A stretch of DNA of 9,121 nucleotides, from the NCBI GenBank assembly GCA_027031685.1, contig JALVPS010000449.1, forward strand, positions 1-9,121, read 5' to 3'. Shown here piece after piece: positions 1-6,323 of the stretch. Position 1 is the first letter of the stretch. Each line of letters begins with the position of its first letter. Origin of the DNA: Gammaproteobacteria bacterium (GTDB taxonomy: Bacteria > Pseudomonadota > Gammaproteobacteria > UWMA-0217). The position numbers were made by a program, and so were the translations under genes. Below the pieces are notes generated by a model that had not been told where the DNA came from, did no database searches, and was given only the letters and a program-made list of their open reading frames with translations.

Positions 1-1439
1 ACCAGCGGCGGGGTCGCCTCCGCCGCGGGGGCGACCTGGTCGCGGACCGCCCGCAGGAAGTCGAGCTGTCCGTCCAGAGTGGCGCGGTATTTCTGCGGGC
101 TGCCGCGCAGTTCCAGATACCACAGCCCTTCGTCCCGGGCCGCGGCCAACACGGCGTCGATATAGGGCCGCAGGGCGGCGGGATGGCCCAGCACGGCGGA
201 GCCGGCCAGCTCCCCGGGCCGCTCGTAGGCGCTGAAGCCCTCGGGGTGGCGCGTCTTCAGGGCAAAGCGCCGCCCGTCGATCTCCGTGACTTGCCACAGA
301 TTGTGCTCCAGCACCGCATCGTCGGCGTGGACCAGCAGGGCAGCGATCTGATGGCTGCGAGGCGGCTCGTCGCGGGCGCGAATCCGGCCGGGCCAGTCCC
401 ACGGCCATGCCCGTTTTTCCAGCAGTTCGCTCACTGCATCCAGGGCGGCCGCCTGCTCGGTACGAGTCAGACTGTCCCAGATGGCCTGCCCGACCCGCCG
501 CTGTGCGGGCAAGTCGATGGCGCCGCCGATGTGGCGGTGCAGATCCACTTTCGGCAGCGCTCGCAGCCAGGCCCCGTCGTCGTCATCGAGGCGCTGGCGG
601 CGCAGGGCGTCGATGGCGCCGGGCGGCAGGCGGTAGAGGCTGCGCCAGTTGCCGTGGGGCTCTTCCCGCACCAGGGTTTCCAGGTAATTGCCCAGCAGGC
701 GGCCGCTCTCCCGCTCGCGCCGCTCCAGCTCGGCGGGCAGCGAGGACCGGTCGTCCCCCGGCCAGTCGCTGATCCCGGCTTCTTCCGGAAGGGGGTAGTC
801 CCTGGAGCGGATGGGCCGGGTGTCGCCGGCGTTCACGTCCAGCAGCTCGCTGCGCCGCCCCACCCCCACCACCAGGGGCAGCAGGCCCTGGCAGTCTGCC
901 GCCGGCAGCGGGGTGATCAGGTCCTCGGGCTCGGCGCGGCTCAGCCGCTCCCCCAGTTGCTTGAAGGGGGGCGCGATGACGTGCAGCAGGGCATGGCAGC
1001 CCATCTGCATGCCGGCGCTCTGCAGGTCCGCGGACATGGTCTTGCGCCCGCCCGCCAGCGACAGGAACAGCCTTCCCCTTTCCAGCCGCTCGCTGGCCAG
1101 CAGCACGGCCCGATAGATCAGTTCCCGCACCCGGTTGCCCTCGGCCTCGCTGGCGATGTCGGCGACCTCCGTGGTGCGCCAGCCCCGCAGGCGCGGCGGC
1201 CGGGGTAACTGTGCGCACCAGCGTTGCAGATGCTCCAGGCCGGGCGTCACATCGTCCCCCGCCGTGGTCACCACCCACAACTCGTCCGGCGCCACCAGGC
1301 CGTAGCGCTCACGGGCGATCTCGATGGCCTCCCGCTGCGGGTGATGCCGGTACAGGGGACACTGCTCCGGCGCCAGCAGGGCGTAGATTTCCGGGATCAC
1401 GGCCCAGCTCTGGCCGAGGGTGCACAGCAATATGTTCAT
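1..1439 (-). CDS. cad1: CARF-adenosine deaminase fusion, Cad1-type type III CRISPR effector (3' end missing)
   Basis: My reading of the minus strand gives an open frame of 479 residues from ATG at 1439 that leaves the window without a stop. The N-terminus (MNILLCTLGQS) and the motif SLAGGRKTM (residues 127-135) are those of a Csm6-type CARF domain, which binds cyclic oligoadenylate made by Cas10. After a linker (about 180-285), LPKVDLHRHIGGA (295-307) matches the metal-binding HxH motif of adenosine deaminases (H301, H303), and YLELRGSP (441-448) matches a second conserved deaminase motif. Later deaminase motifs (the HAGE and DDP regions) would lie beyond the edge. Known family: Cad1 is a CARF-deaminase reported to convert ATP to ITP when activated by cyclic oligoadenylate. 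It starts 4 nt after the upstream CARF-HEPN gene, with AAGGA before the ATG. Architecture is seen directly; activity is inferred from the family. It could be inactive if the missing part lacks the remaining metal ligands. Confidence 0.87.
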   Translation of the reverse strand, partial: MNILLCTLGQSWAVIPEIYALLAPEQCPLYRHHPQREAIEIARERYGLVAPDELWVVTTAGDDVTPGLEHLQRWCAQLPRPPRLRGWRTTEVADIASEAEGNRVRELIYRAVLLASERLERGRLFLSLAGGRKTMSADLQSAGMQMGCHALLHVIAPPFKQLGERLSRAEPEDLITPLPAADCQGLLPLVVGVGRRSELLDVNAGDTRPIRSRDYPLPEEAGISDWPGDDRSSLPAELERRERESGRLLGNYLETLVREEPHGNWRSLYRLPPGAIDALRRQRLDDDDGAWLRALPKVDLHRHIGGAIDLPAQRRVGQAIWDSLTRTEQAAALDAVSELLEKRAWPWDWPGRIRARDEPPRSHQIAALLVHADDAVLEHNLWQVTEIDGRRFALKTRHPEGFSAYERPGELAGSAVLGHPAALRPYIDAVLAAARDEGLWYLELRGSPQKYRATLDGQLDFLRAVRDQVAPAAEATPPL

Positions 1440-1443
1440 CGGC

Positions 1444-2700
1444 TCATCCTTGCGAGGGCCTCAGGACTTCCTCGGACGGCAGGTCGCCGTCGTTCACGGC
1501 CTGCCACAGCGCCTCCAGGGTTTCGCGCAGGCGGTTCCGATCGAGCAGCACCCTCTGCACCTCGCCTTGCGAGGGGCGGGTGCCGTGCGCCACCTGGTTG
1601 CGCAGGCTCTTCAGCAGGCGGTAGCGGTCGCGCTCCCTGGGGGAGGCGCGCAGCCTTTCCTCATAGTCTTTGCGGGCCCACTCGCGCCCCTCGAAGTCCT
1701 GGATATCCACCCGCGCCATCTGGCATAGGCGGGTGATGACGGCTTCGTAGAGATAGAGCACGGCGCGCAGATAGTCTTCGCGGCGCAGGGCGTCACGAGC
1801 CAGCCGGATCTGCTTCTCGAACTGCTTTTTCTCGCCCACCCAGGCCAGCCGCTCGCGCAACACCGGCAAGACGAGCTCGGCCTCCGGGGCGTCGAGCCGG
1901 GCGGTCTCCATCTGCGCCAGCGCCTTGCGCAGCTCGCCGGTGGCCTCGCCCACGTTGAGGATGTTCTCGAAATAGGCCGCCCGTCGCAGATGATCCACCA
2001 GACGATCTTGCGCGCCGGCCCGCGCCAGCAAGGGGGCGAACACGCCATAGTCGTCATCCTTGTCGAAGCCGTGCAGCGCCTGCAGCCACTCCATGAAGCG
2101 CAGCAGCCCGGACAGTTCCATGACCGGGGCCTCACCGGTGTCGGGATCGTAGGCGCCGTACCAGATGCCGGTGATCTCCGCGCCTTTTGCCAGGCGCAGG
2201 TACATGGCCGCCAGCAACATCAGCATGGGCAGGTGGCGAAAACCGTGAGTGACGTCCAGGGCGATCCGGTCGCCCTCGCCGACCTCCTCGGCCAGGATGC
2301 GCAGTAGCGCGGACTGTTCCTCTGGCGTGCGGCAATAGGGAATGACGCGCAAGCTGACATCCATCTTCAGCGCCGCTGAGAGCAGGGGCGCCAGTGACTC
2401 CAGCATGGGCTGGTCCACGGCCTTGCGTTCCACCACCTCCATGAGCACAAGGCGCTGCCGCTCCCCTTCGCCGCCCAGGTCGATGTCCTCTTCGAACAGG
2501 TGATCCCACATGCTGCCCGCGGTGCCCAGGATGACCAGGCGGGCGGGACGCAGCCGCCGGGCCAGCTCCCAGCCGAAAAAGGCCACCGGCGCGCTGGCCT
2601 CGCCGTCCGGGAACCGGTACGCAGTGGTGCGATAACCCTGGGCGCCGCGTGGCGCGCGACCAAGGATGGTGACGAGGGTGTGGGTCGTGGTGTCATTCAT
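1444..2700 (-). CDS. csx2: CARF-HEPN ribonuclease, TM1812/DxTHG family (Csx1/Csx2 type)
   Basis: A 418-residue protein, about the usual family length. The N-terminal Rossmann-like CARF part includes a first strand with ILGRAPRG and, at residues 149-158, DVTHGFRHLP, the hallmark DxTHG motif of this CRISPR-associated family. The C-terminal half is helical and carries RNQVAH (R367-H372), a textbook R-X4-H HEPN ribonuclease active site. Family knowledge: such proteins are soluble dimers that sense cyclic oligoadenylate from Cas10 and then cleave RNA non-specifically, causing dormancy or abortive defence. The ATG overlaps the stop of the preceding gene (ATGA), so translation is probably coupled; there is no strong separate Shine-Dalgarno. 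Csx1 and Csx2 naming is inconsistent in databases, so the symbol is less certain than the family. Both catalytic HEPN residues are present, so the protein looks active. Confidence 0.9.
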   Translation of the reverse strand: MNDTTTHTLVTILGRAPRGAQGYRTTAYRFPDGEASAPVAFFGWELARRLRPARLVILGTAGSMWDHLFEEDIDLGGEGERQRLVLMEVVERKAVDQPMLESLAPLLSAALKMDVSLRVIPYCRTPEEQSALLRILAEEVGEGDRIALDVTHGFRHLPMLMLLAAMYLRLAKGAEITGIWYGAYDPDTGEAPVMELSGLLRFMEWLQALHGFDKDDDYGVFAPLLARAGAQDRLVDHLRRAAYFENILNVGEATGELRKALAQMETARLDAPEAELVLPVLRERLAWVGEKKQFEKQIRLARDALRREDYLRAVLYLYEAVITRLCQMARVDIQDFEGREWARKDYEERLRASPRERDRYRLLKSLRNQVAHGTRPSQGEVQRVLLDRNRLRETLEALWQAVNDGDLPSEEVLRPSQG

Positions 2701-3836
2701 TGTGGGTCACTCTCTGTGTCGATCCGGCCAAACCGCACCGCCTCCCGCGGCAGCGTCAGGCGGTAGCGCCGTGGCCGGCTTCCCCCGTCGTCGATCAGGT
2801 AGGGGGTGGCGGCCTTGCCCAGGGCGCGGCGCAGGCGTTGGTGCAACTTGCTCTTGGTGGTGGAAAAGTATTCGCCGTCCATGCCGCGCTGCAGGGCCTG
2901 TTCGGTGCGCTCGGTATCGTCCAGCTCGCCGTCGCGCAGGCGGCGGTACTGGTCGAGGAAGCGGGCGGCCCAGTCGCGGTCGGGGGCGTCCTTGGGCGGC
3001 GCGGGCAGGGGGTCCGCGCCGGCCAGCAGGCGCTCCGCGAACAGGCTGTAGAAGGCCAGCTCGCGGGGCGGGAGCCTGACGCGCTGGCCGGCGGCCCGGA
3101 TGCACTGGTTCTCCCGGTCGATGGTCAGCTCGGGCGGCTGCAAGGCGCGCTGGGCGGAGGCCACGGCCGCCGAGAACCGCGCCCTGCCCTGCAGGAGGGA
3201 TTCGTCCAGGCCGTCGCGCAGGCGCACGAAGGGGATGCGGGCCAGGGTGACCCGCGCCTCGCGCGTGTCGGCCAGGGCCCCGTCGCGGGTCTCGATGACC
3301 TGGCTGTAGGGGGTGGGATAGAAAAAATTCCAGCTCGACTCGAAGGGCTCGTTGACCAGCACGTGGGACAGGCGGTCCTGGGGGCGGCCGTACAGCGACA
3401 GGGCGTAGCCGAGGTAGAAGCCCATGGTCTTGCGCCCGCCGGCGATGGAGGCGTGGATGGCGCTGCTTTCGTCCAGCGTCAACTGCCGCACCTGCTCGGT
3501 GAGCCAGTCGGCCAGGCGCTCGTTGTCGGCCGGGCTGCGGATGTCGTCGAGGGGTGCGCCGTGGGCGTCGGTGACGCAATGGATGTGGTCGGCGTCGAAG
3601 GTGATCGGCGGCAGGCCGTAGTCCCGGCGCAGGCGCGCGAACCACCCCGGCGCGTCGGACAGCAGGGCCAGCTCGGCCCGGCGCCGGCCCTCGGCGGTGG
3701 TGAACAGGTGGATCTCGGTGGGGATCCACGGCGTCTCCGCCCCCACCGCCAGGGCGTACAGGGTCTCGGTCACCACCTGCGGGGAGAGGCCGGTCACGGC
3801 CAGCAGAATGCGACGCGGGCAAGTGGCGTCGGTCAC
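2697..3836 (-). CDS. NE0113-family CRISPR-associated CARF protein with C-terminal winged-helix-like domain
   Basis: A 379-residue protein starting at GTG (3836), chosen because it overlaps the cas6 stop as GTGA and gives the family N-terminus MTDATCPRRILLAVTGLSPQ; the same frame stays open further upstream but there it only shadows cas6. Residues 1-200 look like a Csm6-type CARF domain: a first strand followed by TGLSPQVVTETLYAL, and SIAGGRKTM at 130-138. There is no R-X4-6-H HEPN motif. Residues about 235-365 resemble a winged helix: a strand with VRLPPRELAFY, a helix KSKLHQRLRRALG (328-340), and a wing-like end LIDDGGSRPRRYRL. Family members have been labelled ring nuclease or Csm6-like in databases. 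Possible roles are degradation of cyclic oligoadenylate (an off-switch) or ligand-controlled DNA binding; the sequence alone does not decide. Family assignment is firm, function is not. Confidence 0.84.
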   Translation of the reverse strand: MTDATCPRRILLAVTGLSPQVVTETLYALAVGAETPWIPTEIHLFTTAEGRRRAELALLSDAPGWFARLRRDYGLPPITFDADHIHCVTDAHGAPLDDIRSPADNERLADWLTEQVRQLTLDESSAIHASIAGGRKTMGFYLGYALSLYGRPQDRLSHVLVNEPFESSWNFFYPTPYSQVIETRDGALADTREARVTLARIPFVRLRDGLDESLLQGRARFSAAVASAQRALQPPELTIDRENQCIRAAGQRVRLPPRELAFYSLFAERLLAGADPLPAPPKDAPDRDWAARFLDQYRRLRDGELDDTERTEQALQRGMDGEYFSTTKSKLHQRLRRALGKAATPYLIDDGGSRPRRYRLTLPREAVRFGRIDTESDPQ

Positions 3837-4840
3837 GCGCGCCCCTCGGGCAGCAGCCGGTACTGCCCCAGCCCCATGGTGGTCTGCTTGCCCAGGTGCA
3901 GCCACTGCCCCAGCCACAGCCACGGCCACACCGCCCCCGCCGCGCCGGCATCCACGCGCAGGCTGCCCACCAGCCCGCCCAGCTGCATGCGGGTGCGCTG
4001 ACGGCTGGAGTAGCGCGTCCAGTCCCGCCACTGCAGGGCCTCCACCGACAGGGCCTCTGCCGGCAGTGACGACCACACATCGGCCGGCAGGCCATCGACC
4101 ATCGCCGCGAAGCAGGCCTGCAGGCCGGCCCAGCGATCGCGCAGCAACCGCCACAGGTGGACCGGCTCGAACTCGCGCGGACCCACCAGCCGCCCATGCC
4201 GCTTGAAGCGCAGCGGCGAGACGAGGTGCAGCCGCCAGGACCCGGCGGCCGGCGGCGGCGTCACGTCCACGCTGGCCAGCGCCTCCATGCCTTCGCCGCC
4301 GGCCTCGTACAGGGTCCGCCAGCCCCCCAGCCCCAGCACGGTCTCCTGGTCCACCGCCGTCAGCGTGAACGGCGCGTTGCCCGGTCCCAGCCCCCGCTGG
4401 CCGGCCCGCTCCAGGGCGTGCACCAGATAGGGCAACTGCCCCGCCGCCTCGTCGCCGATCAGCATCAGGTGGAAGGCCAGGCGGTCTCCCGCCGCCAGCG
4501 CCCGGGGCGACGGCCAGGGCACATCCAGCACCCAGGGATGGGGCACGGCGCCGCGGCTGCAACAGGCGTCGGCCAGCCCCACATGCACATCGAAAAAGCG
4601 CGTATAGAGACAGTGCGTCCTCAGCAGGCAGGCGCCGCAGTCGCGCTGCCCGGTGACACACACCGTGCGCCGCAGGCCATGGCCCAGCAGGCCGCGCAGC
4701 GCCGAGCCCGGCCAGGCCGGCAGGCGCACCGGCGCGGCCATGCGCAGGGTGAAACGCAGGCGCTGGAGGGGCAGGGGGGAGACGAAGGAAGGGCGCTCGG
4801 CGGGCAAGTCCCGTCCATGGGCGGCGGCGGGTTGATTCAT
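3833..4840 (-). CDS. cas6: Cas6 family pre-crRNA processing endoribonuclease (RAMP)
   Basis: A 335-residue protein. I chose the ATG at 4840 because a clear AGGAG sits 6 nt upstream; the frame extends further but the added residues look like translated intergenic DNA. The N-terminus has RLRFTLRMAAPVRLPAWPGSALRGLLGHGLRR, a ferredoxin-like fold start seen in this Cas6 group, followed by four cysteines (C61, C68, C71, C77) in the family's usual C-rich insert. The C-terminus holds LGGLVGSLRV (287-296) and the glycine-rich LHLGKQTTMGLGQYRL (314-329), the RNA-contacting G-loop of the Cas6 C-terminal domain. It should cut repeat RNA to make crRNAs for a type III (or I) complex in the cytoplasm. It is the first gene of the CRISPR operon and its stop overlaps the next start (GTGA). 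Catalytic residues in Cas6 vary; H315 near the G-loop is one visible candidate. Confidence 0.92.
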   Translation of the reverse strand: MNQPAAAHGRDLPAERPSFVSPLPLQRLRFTLRMAAPVRLPAWPGSALRGLLGHGLRRTVCVTGQRDCGACLLRTHCLYTRFFDVHVGLADACCSRGAVPHPWVLDVPWPSPRALAAGDRLAFHLMLIGDEAAGQLPYLVHALERAGQRGLGPGNAPFTLTAVDQETVLGLGGWRTLYEAGGEGMEALASVDVTPPPAAGSWRLHLVSPLRFKRHGRLVGPREFEPVHLWRLLRDRWAGLQACFAAMVDGLPADVWSSLPAEALSVEALQWRDWTRYSSRQRTRMQLGGLVGSLRVDAGAAGAVWPWLWLGQWLHLGKQTTMGLGQYRLLPEGRA

Positions 4841-4846
4841 GCACAA

Positions 4847-4851
4847 CTCCT
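4847..4851 (-). promoter_or_regulatory. Shine-Dalgarno of cas6
   Basis: AGGAG on the minus strand, 6 nt before the ATG at 4840. It decides the cas6 start over upstream in-frame codons. Confidence 0.75.
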
Positions 4852-4869
4852 GTACAAAAACTCGCGGCC

Positions 4870-4898
4870 ATTCTACGGGCGAGGACCTGCCCTGCCAG
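4870..4898 (-). promoter_or_regulatory. Candidate sigma-70 promoter for the cas6 operon
   Basis: On the minus strand, CTGGCA (4898-4893, 4 of 6 to TTGACA) is followed after 17 nt by TAGAAT (4875-4870, 5 of 6 to TATAAT). Transcription would begin near 4863, giving a leader of about 23 nt that contains the AGGAG site. This is a match by eye in GC-rich DNA, where such AT-rich hexamers are uncommon. Confidence 0.45.
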
Positions 4899-4903
4899 CC
4901 CTC

Positions 4904-4915
4904 GGCAAGCTTGCC
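4904..4915. promoter_or_regulatory. Perfect 12-bp palindrome upstream of the cas6 promoter (possible operator)
   Basis: GGCAAGCTTGCC is its own reverse complement and ends 5 nt upstream of the candidate -35 box of cas6, a position suited to an activator. A second palindrome lies 14 nt further upstream. A regulatory role is inferred only from position and symmetry. Confidence 0.3.
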
Positions 4916-4929
4916 ACGGCGTGCACCGG

Positions 4930-4939
4930 ACAAATTTGT
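4930..4939. promoter_or_regulatory. Perfect AT-rich 10-bp palindrome (possible operator)
   Basis: ACAAATTTGT is self-complementary and stands out as an AT-rich island in GC-rich DNA between cas6 and the divergent gene. It may be a binding site for a regulator of the CRISPR operon; there is no direct evidence. Confidence 0.28.
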
Positions 4940-5100
4940 GACCCCCTCCCCATCGCACCGCCGGGGCCGGGAGCGCCGCCGGTGTTCATCGGTGCCCACA
5001 CGATGCGCACCGCCCGGGACCGGAAACCGGCAATGGACCAATGCGGCCCGCTCCGAGCCCGCCCTTCGGCCCCCTCCCCTGAAAGGCGGCCATGCCGCCC

Positions 5101-5129
5101 TTGCATGCCCCCACCGCCACCCACATTAT
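5101..5129 (+). promoter_or_regulatory. Weak candidate promoter for the HPF-sigma fusion gene
   Basis: TTGCAT (5101-5106) and CATTAT (5124-5129) are 17 nt apart and about 75 nt before the ATG at 5205. The match is only 3 of 6 and 4 of 6 to consensus, so this is tentative. Confidence 0.25.
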
Positions 5130-5204
5130 CTCTCCAGCTGCGTCCGCGCGGCGCCGATCCGTTCCGTGCCCGGTCGGGTGCGGCAAGACAGATGGAGAAC
5201 AAGC

Positions 5205-6287
5205 ATGAAAATCCAATTCACCTTCCGTCACATCGACGAGGGTTCCCACGCCACCCTGGAGTCGCTGGTGCGCCACTACGTGACACACGAGCTGGAACCG
5301 GTGCTCAAGCCCTTCAATCCCGAACACCGCAGCCTGCACGTGACGGTGGAGAAGGCCGCCAAGGGGGCCGAGAAATATCACGTCACCTACCGCCTCACCC
5401 TGCCGCCCAAGAAGGTGCTGGTGGCGCGCGCCGCCAACCTGGATGCGGAGCAGACCATCCACAAGGCCACCCTGGAGCTGCGCCGCCAGGTGAAACGCCA
5501 CCGCGAGAAGGTGTCCGGCCAGGAGAACTGGAAGCGCAAGGAGCGCCGCAAGCGCCTGCGCGAGCTGAAGGCGGAGGTGGGCGCCCTGCCGGTGGACCGC
5601 CAGGCGGAGGCGCGCAGCGCGGTGGAGTCCCTGCTGCCGCGGCTGCAGGACTTCATCCGCCACGAGCTGACCTATCTGCAGACCCAGGGCGACCTGCCGC
5701 CCGACTACCCCACCGTGGCCGACGTGCGCGACGAGGCCGTGGCGCGAGTGGTGAAGGCCTGGGACGTGCCCGCGGACCCCGAGCGGCTGTACCGGCGCCT
5801 GCTCAAGACGGCCATCGACATCCTGTGCAAGGAGGTGGAACAGACGCGCCTCACCGAGGACTTCGCCTCCCTGGAGGACACACCGGAGCCGGACGCCTTC
5901 GAGGTGGCCGAATCCATGGGCACGGCCGAAAATGGCTTCTGGGCCCCGGAGGAGGTGCTGCACATCGAGGACCTGGTCCCGGACACGGAGGCCGAGACGC
6001 CGGAGGAGGCCACCGAGGCGGAGCTGCGCGCGCGTGTCTATCAGGAGCTGGCCAACCTGCCCATCCTGTGGCGGCGGGTGGTGTTGCTGGTACACCGCGA
6101 GGGCATCCCGCCCGAGGCCGTCGCCCGCGACATCCTGGACATGCCCGTGGCCGAGGTGCAGGCCGTGCTGGCGCACGCCCGGGCCTATCTGGCGGCGCGG
6201 CTGGCCGACCTGGGGCTGGACACGGCGGGCCGCCCGCCCCTTGAAACGGCCTTTCGCGTGCCCCAACAACAAGCATCAGGCGACTGA
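5205..6287 (+). CDS. HPF/RaiA-like ribosome-binding domain fused to sigma-70-like segments
   Basis: A 360-residue protein from ATG 5205, with GGAG 7 nt upstream. Residues 1-100 (MKIQFTFRHIDEGSHATLES onward, then LHVTVEK, YHVTYRLTLP, and a helix ending LRRQVKRHREKV) have the beta-alpha-beta-beta-beta-alpha order of the S30AE/HPF ribosome hibernation domain. Residues 105-125 are very basic (KRKERRKRLRELK). The segment 170-212 (ADVRDEAVARVVKAW, then LYRRLLKTAIDILCKEV) resembles sigma-70 region 2, and 275-335 (YQELANLPILWRRVVLLVHREG, then a turn and helix) resembles sigma region 4; an acidic linker (220-275) separates them. Ordinary HPF is about 95-190 residues, so this is a clear extension. A protein that links ribosome state to transcription is a reasonable inference. 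The sigma part is divergent and may have lost core polymerase binding. It diverges from the cas operon and lies 36 nt before pncA. Confidence 0.75.
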   Translation: MKIQFTFRHIDEGSHATLESLVRHYVTHELEPVLKPFNPEHRSLHVTVEKAAKGAEKYHVTYRLTLPPKKVLVARAANLDAEQTIHKATLELRRQVKRHREKVSGQENWKRKERRKRLRELKAEVGALPVDRQAEARSAVESLLPRLQDFIRHELTYLQTQGDLPPDYPTVADVRDEAVARVVKAWDVPADPERLYRRLLKTAIDILCKEVEQTRLTEDFASLEDTPEPDAFEVAESMGTAENGFWAPEEVLHIEDLVPDTEAETPEEATEAELRARVYQELANLPILWRRVVLLVHREGIPPEAVARDILDMPVAEVQAVLAHARAYLAARLADLGLDTAGRPPLETAFRVPQQQASGD

Positions 6288-6290
6288 TCG

Positions 6291-6311
6291 CGCCGGTCGT
6301 GACGGCCGGCG
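6291..6311 (+). repeat. Short inverted repeat between the HPF-sigma gene and pncA
   Basis: CGCCGG (6291-6296) pairs with CCGGCG (6306-6311) across a 9-nt loop, just before the GGAGGGAG ribosome site of pncA. There is no T-tract, so it is a poor terminator. It could tune pncA translation, or be chance in GC-rich DNA. Confidence 0.25.
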
Positions 6312-6323
6312 GAGGGAGTGACC

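Larger units (their letters stand above)
4841..5204. other. Divergent intergenic region between cas6 and the HPF-sigma fusion gene
   Basis: This 364-nt stretch is the longest gene-free part of the window. It holds the cas6 promoter, the two palindromes, a short GC hairpin (GGCGGC-CAT-GCCGCC, 5085-5099) and a weak rightward promoter. I see no CRISPR repeat, tRNA or convincing small gene in it. Frames that stay open across it have no family resemblance and look like chance effects of high GC. Confidence 0.7.

Noticed and set aside
1..40. Short inverted repeat at the left edge (ACCAG with CTGGT, and GGTCGCC with GGCGACC)
   Set aside because: The arms are short and interrupted, the frame codes normally for the Cad1 protein, and such matches are expected in GC-rich DNA.
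183..1208. Long plus-strand open frame opposite cad1
   Set aside because: It has no family motifs and is rich in Gln, Gly, Pro and Ala, as expected of an antisense shadow in GC-rich DNA; the minus-strand frame has clear CARF and deaminase motifs.
3837..4958. Upstream extension of the NE0113 gene across cas6 in another frame
   Set aside because: The extension is Arg/Ala/Gly/Pro-rich with no family likeness, while cas6 occupies the same DNA with clear motifs.
4841..5041. Longer cas6 start at an ATG at 5041
   Set aside because: The extra 67 residues look like translated intergenic DNA and a strong AGGAG precedes the ATG at 4840.
5085..5099. GGCGGC-CAT-GCCGCC hairpin as a terminator
   Set aside because: The loop is only 3 nt, there is no proper T-tract on either strand, and it lies between divergent genes where no terminator is needed.
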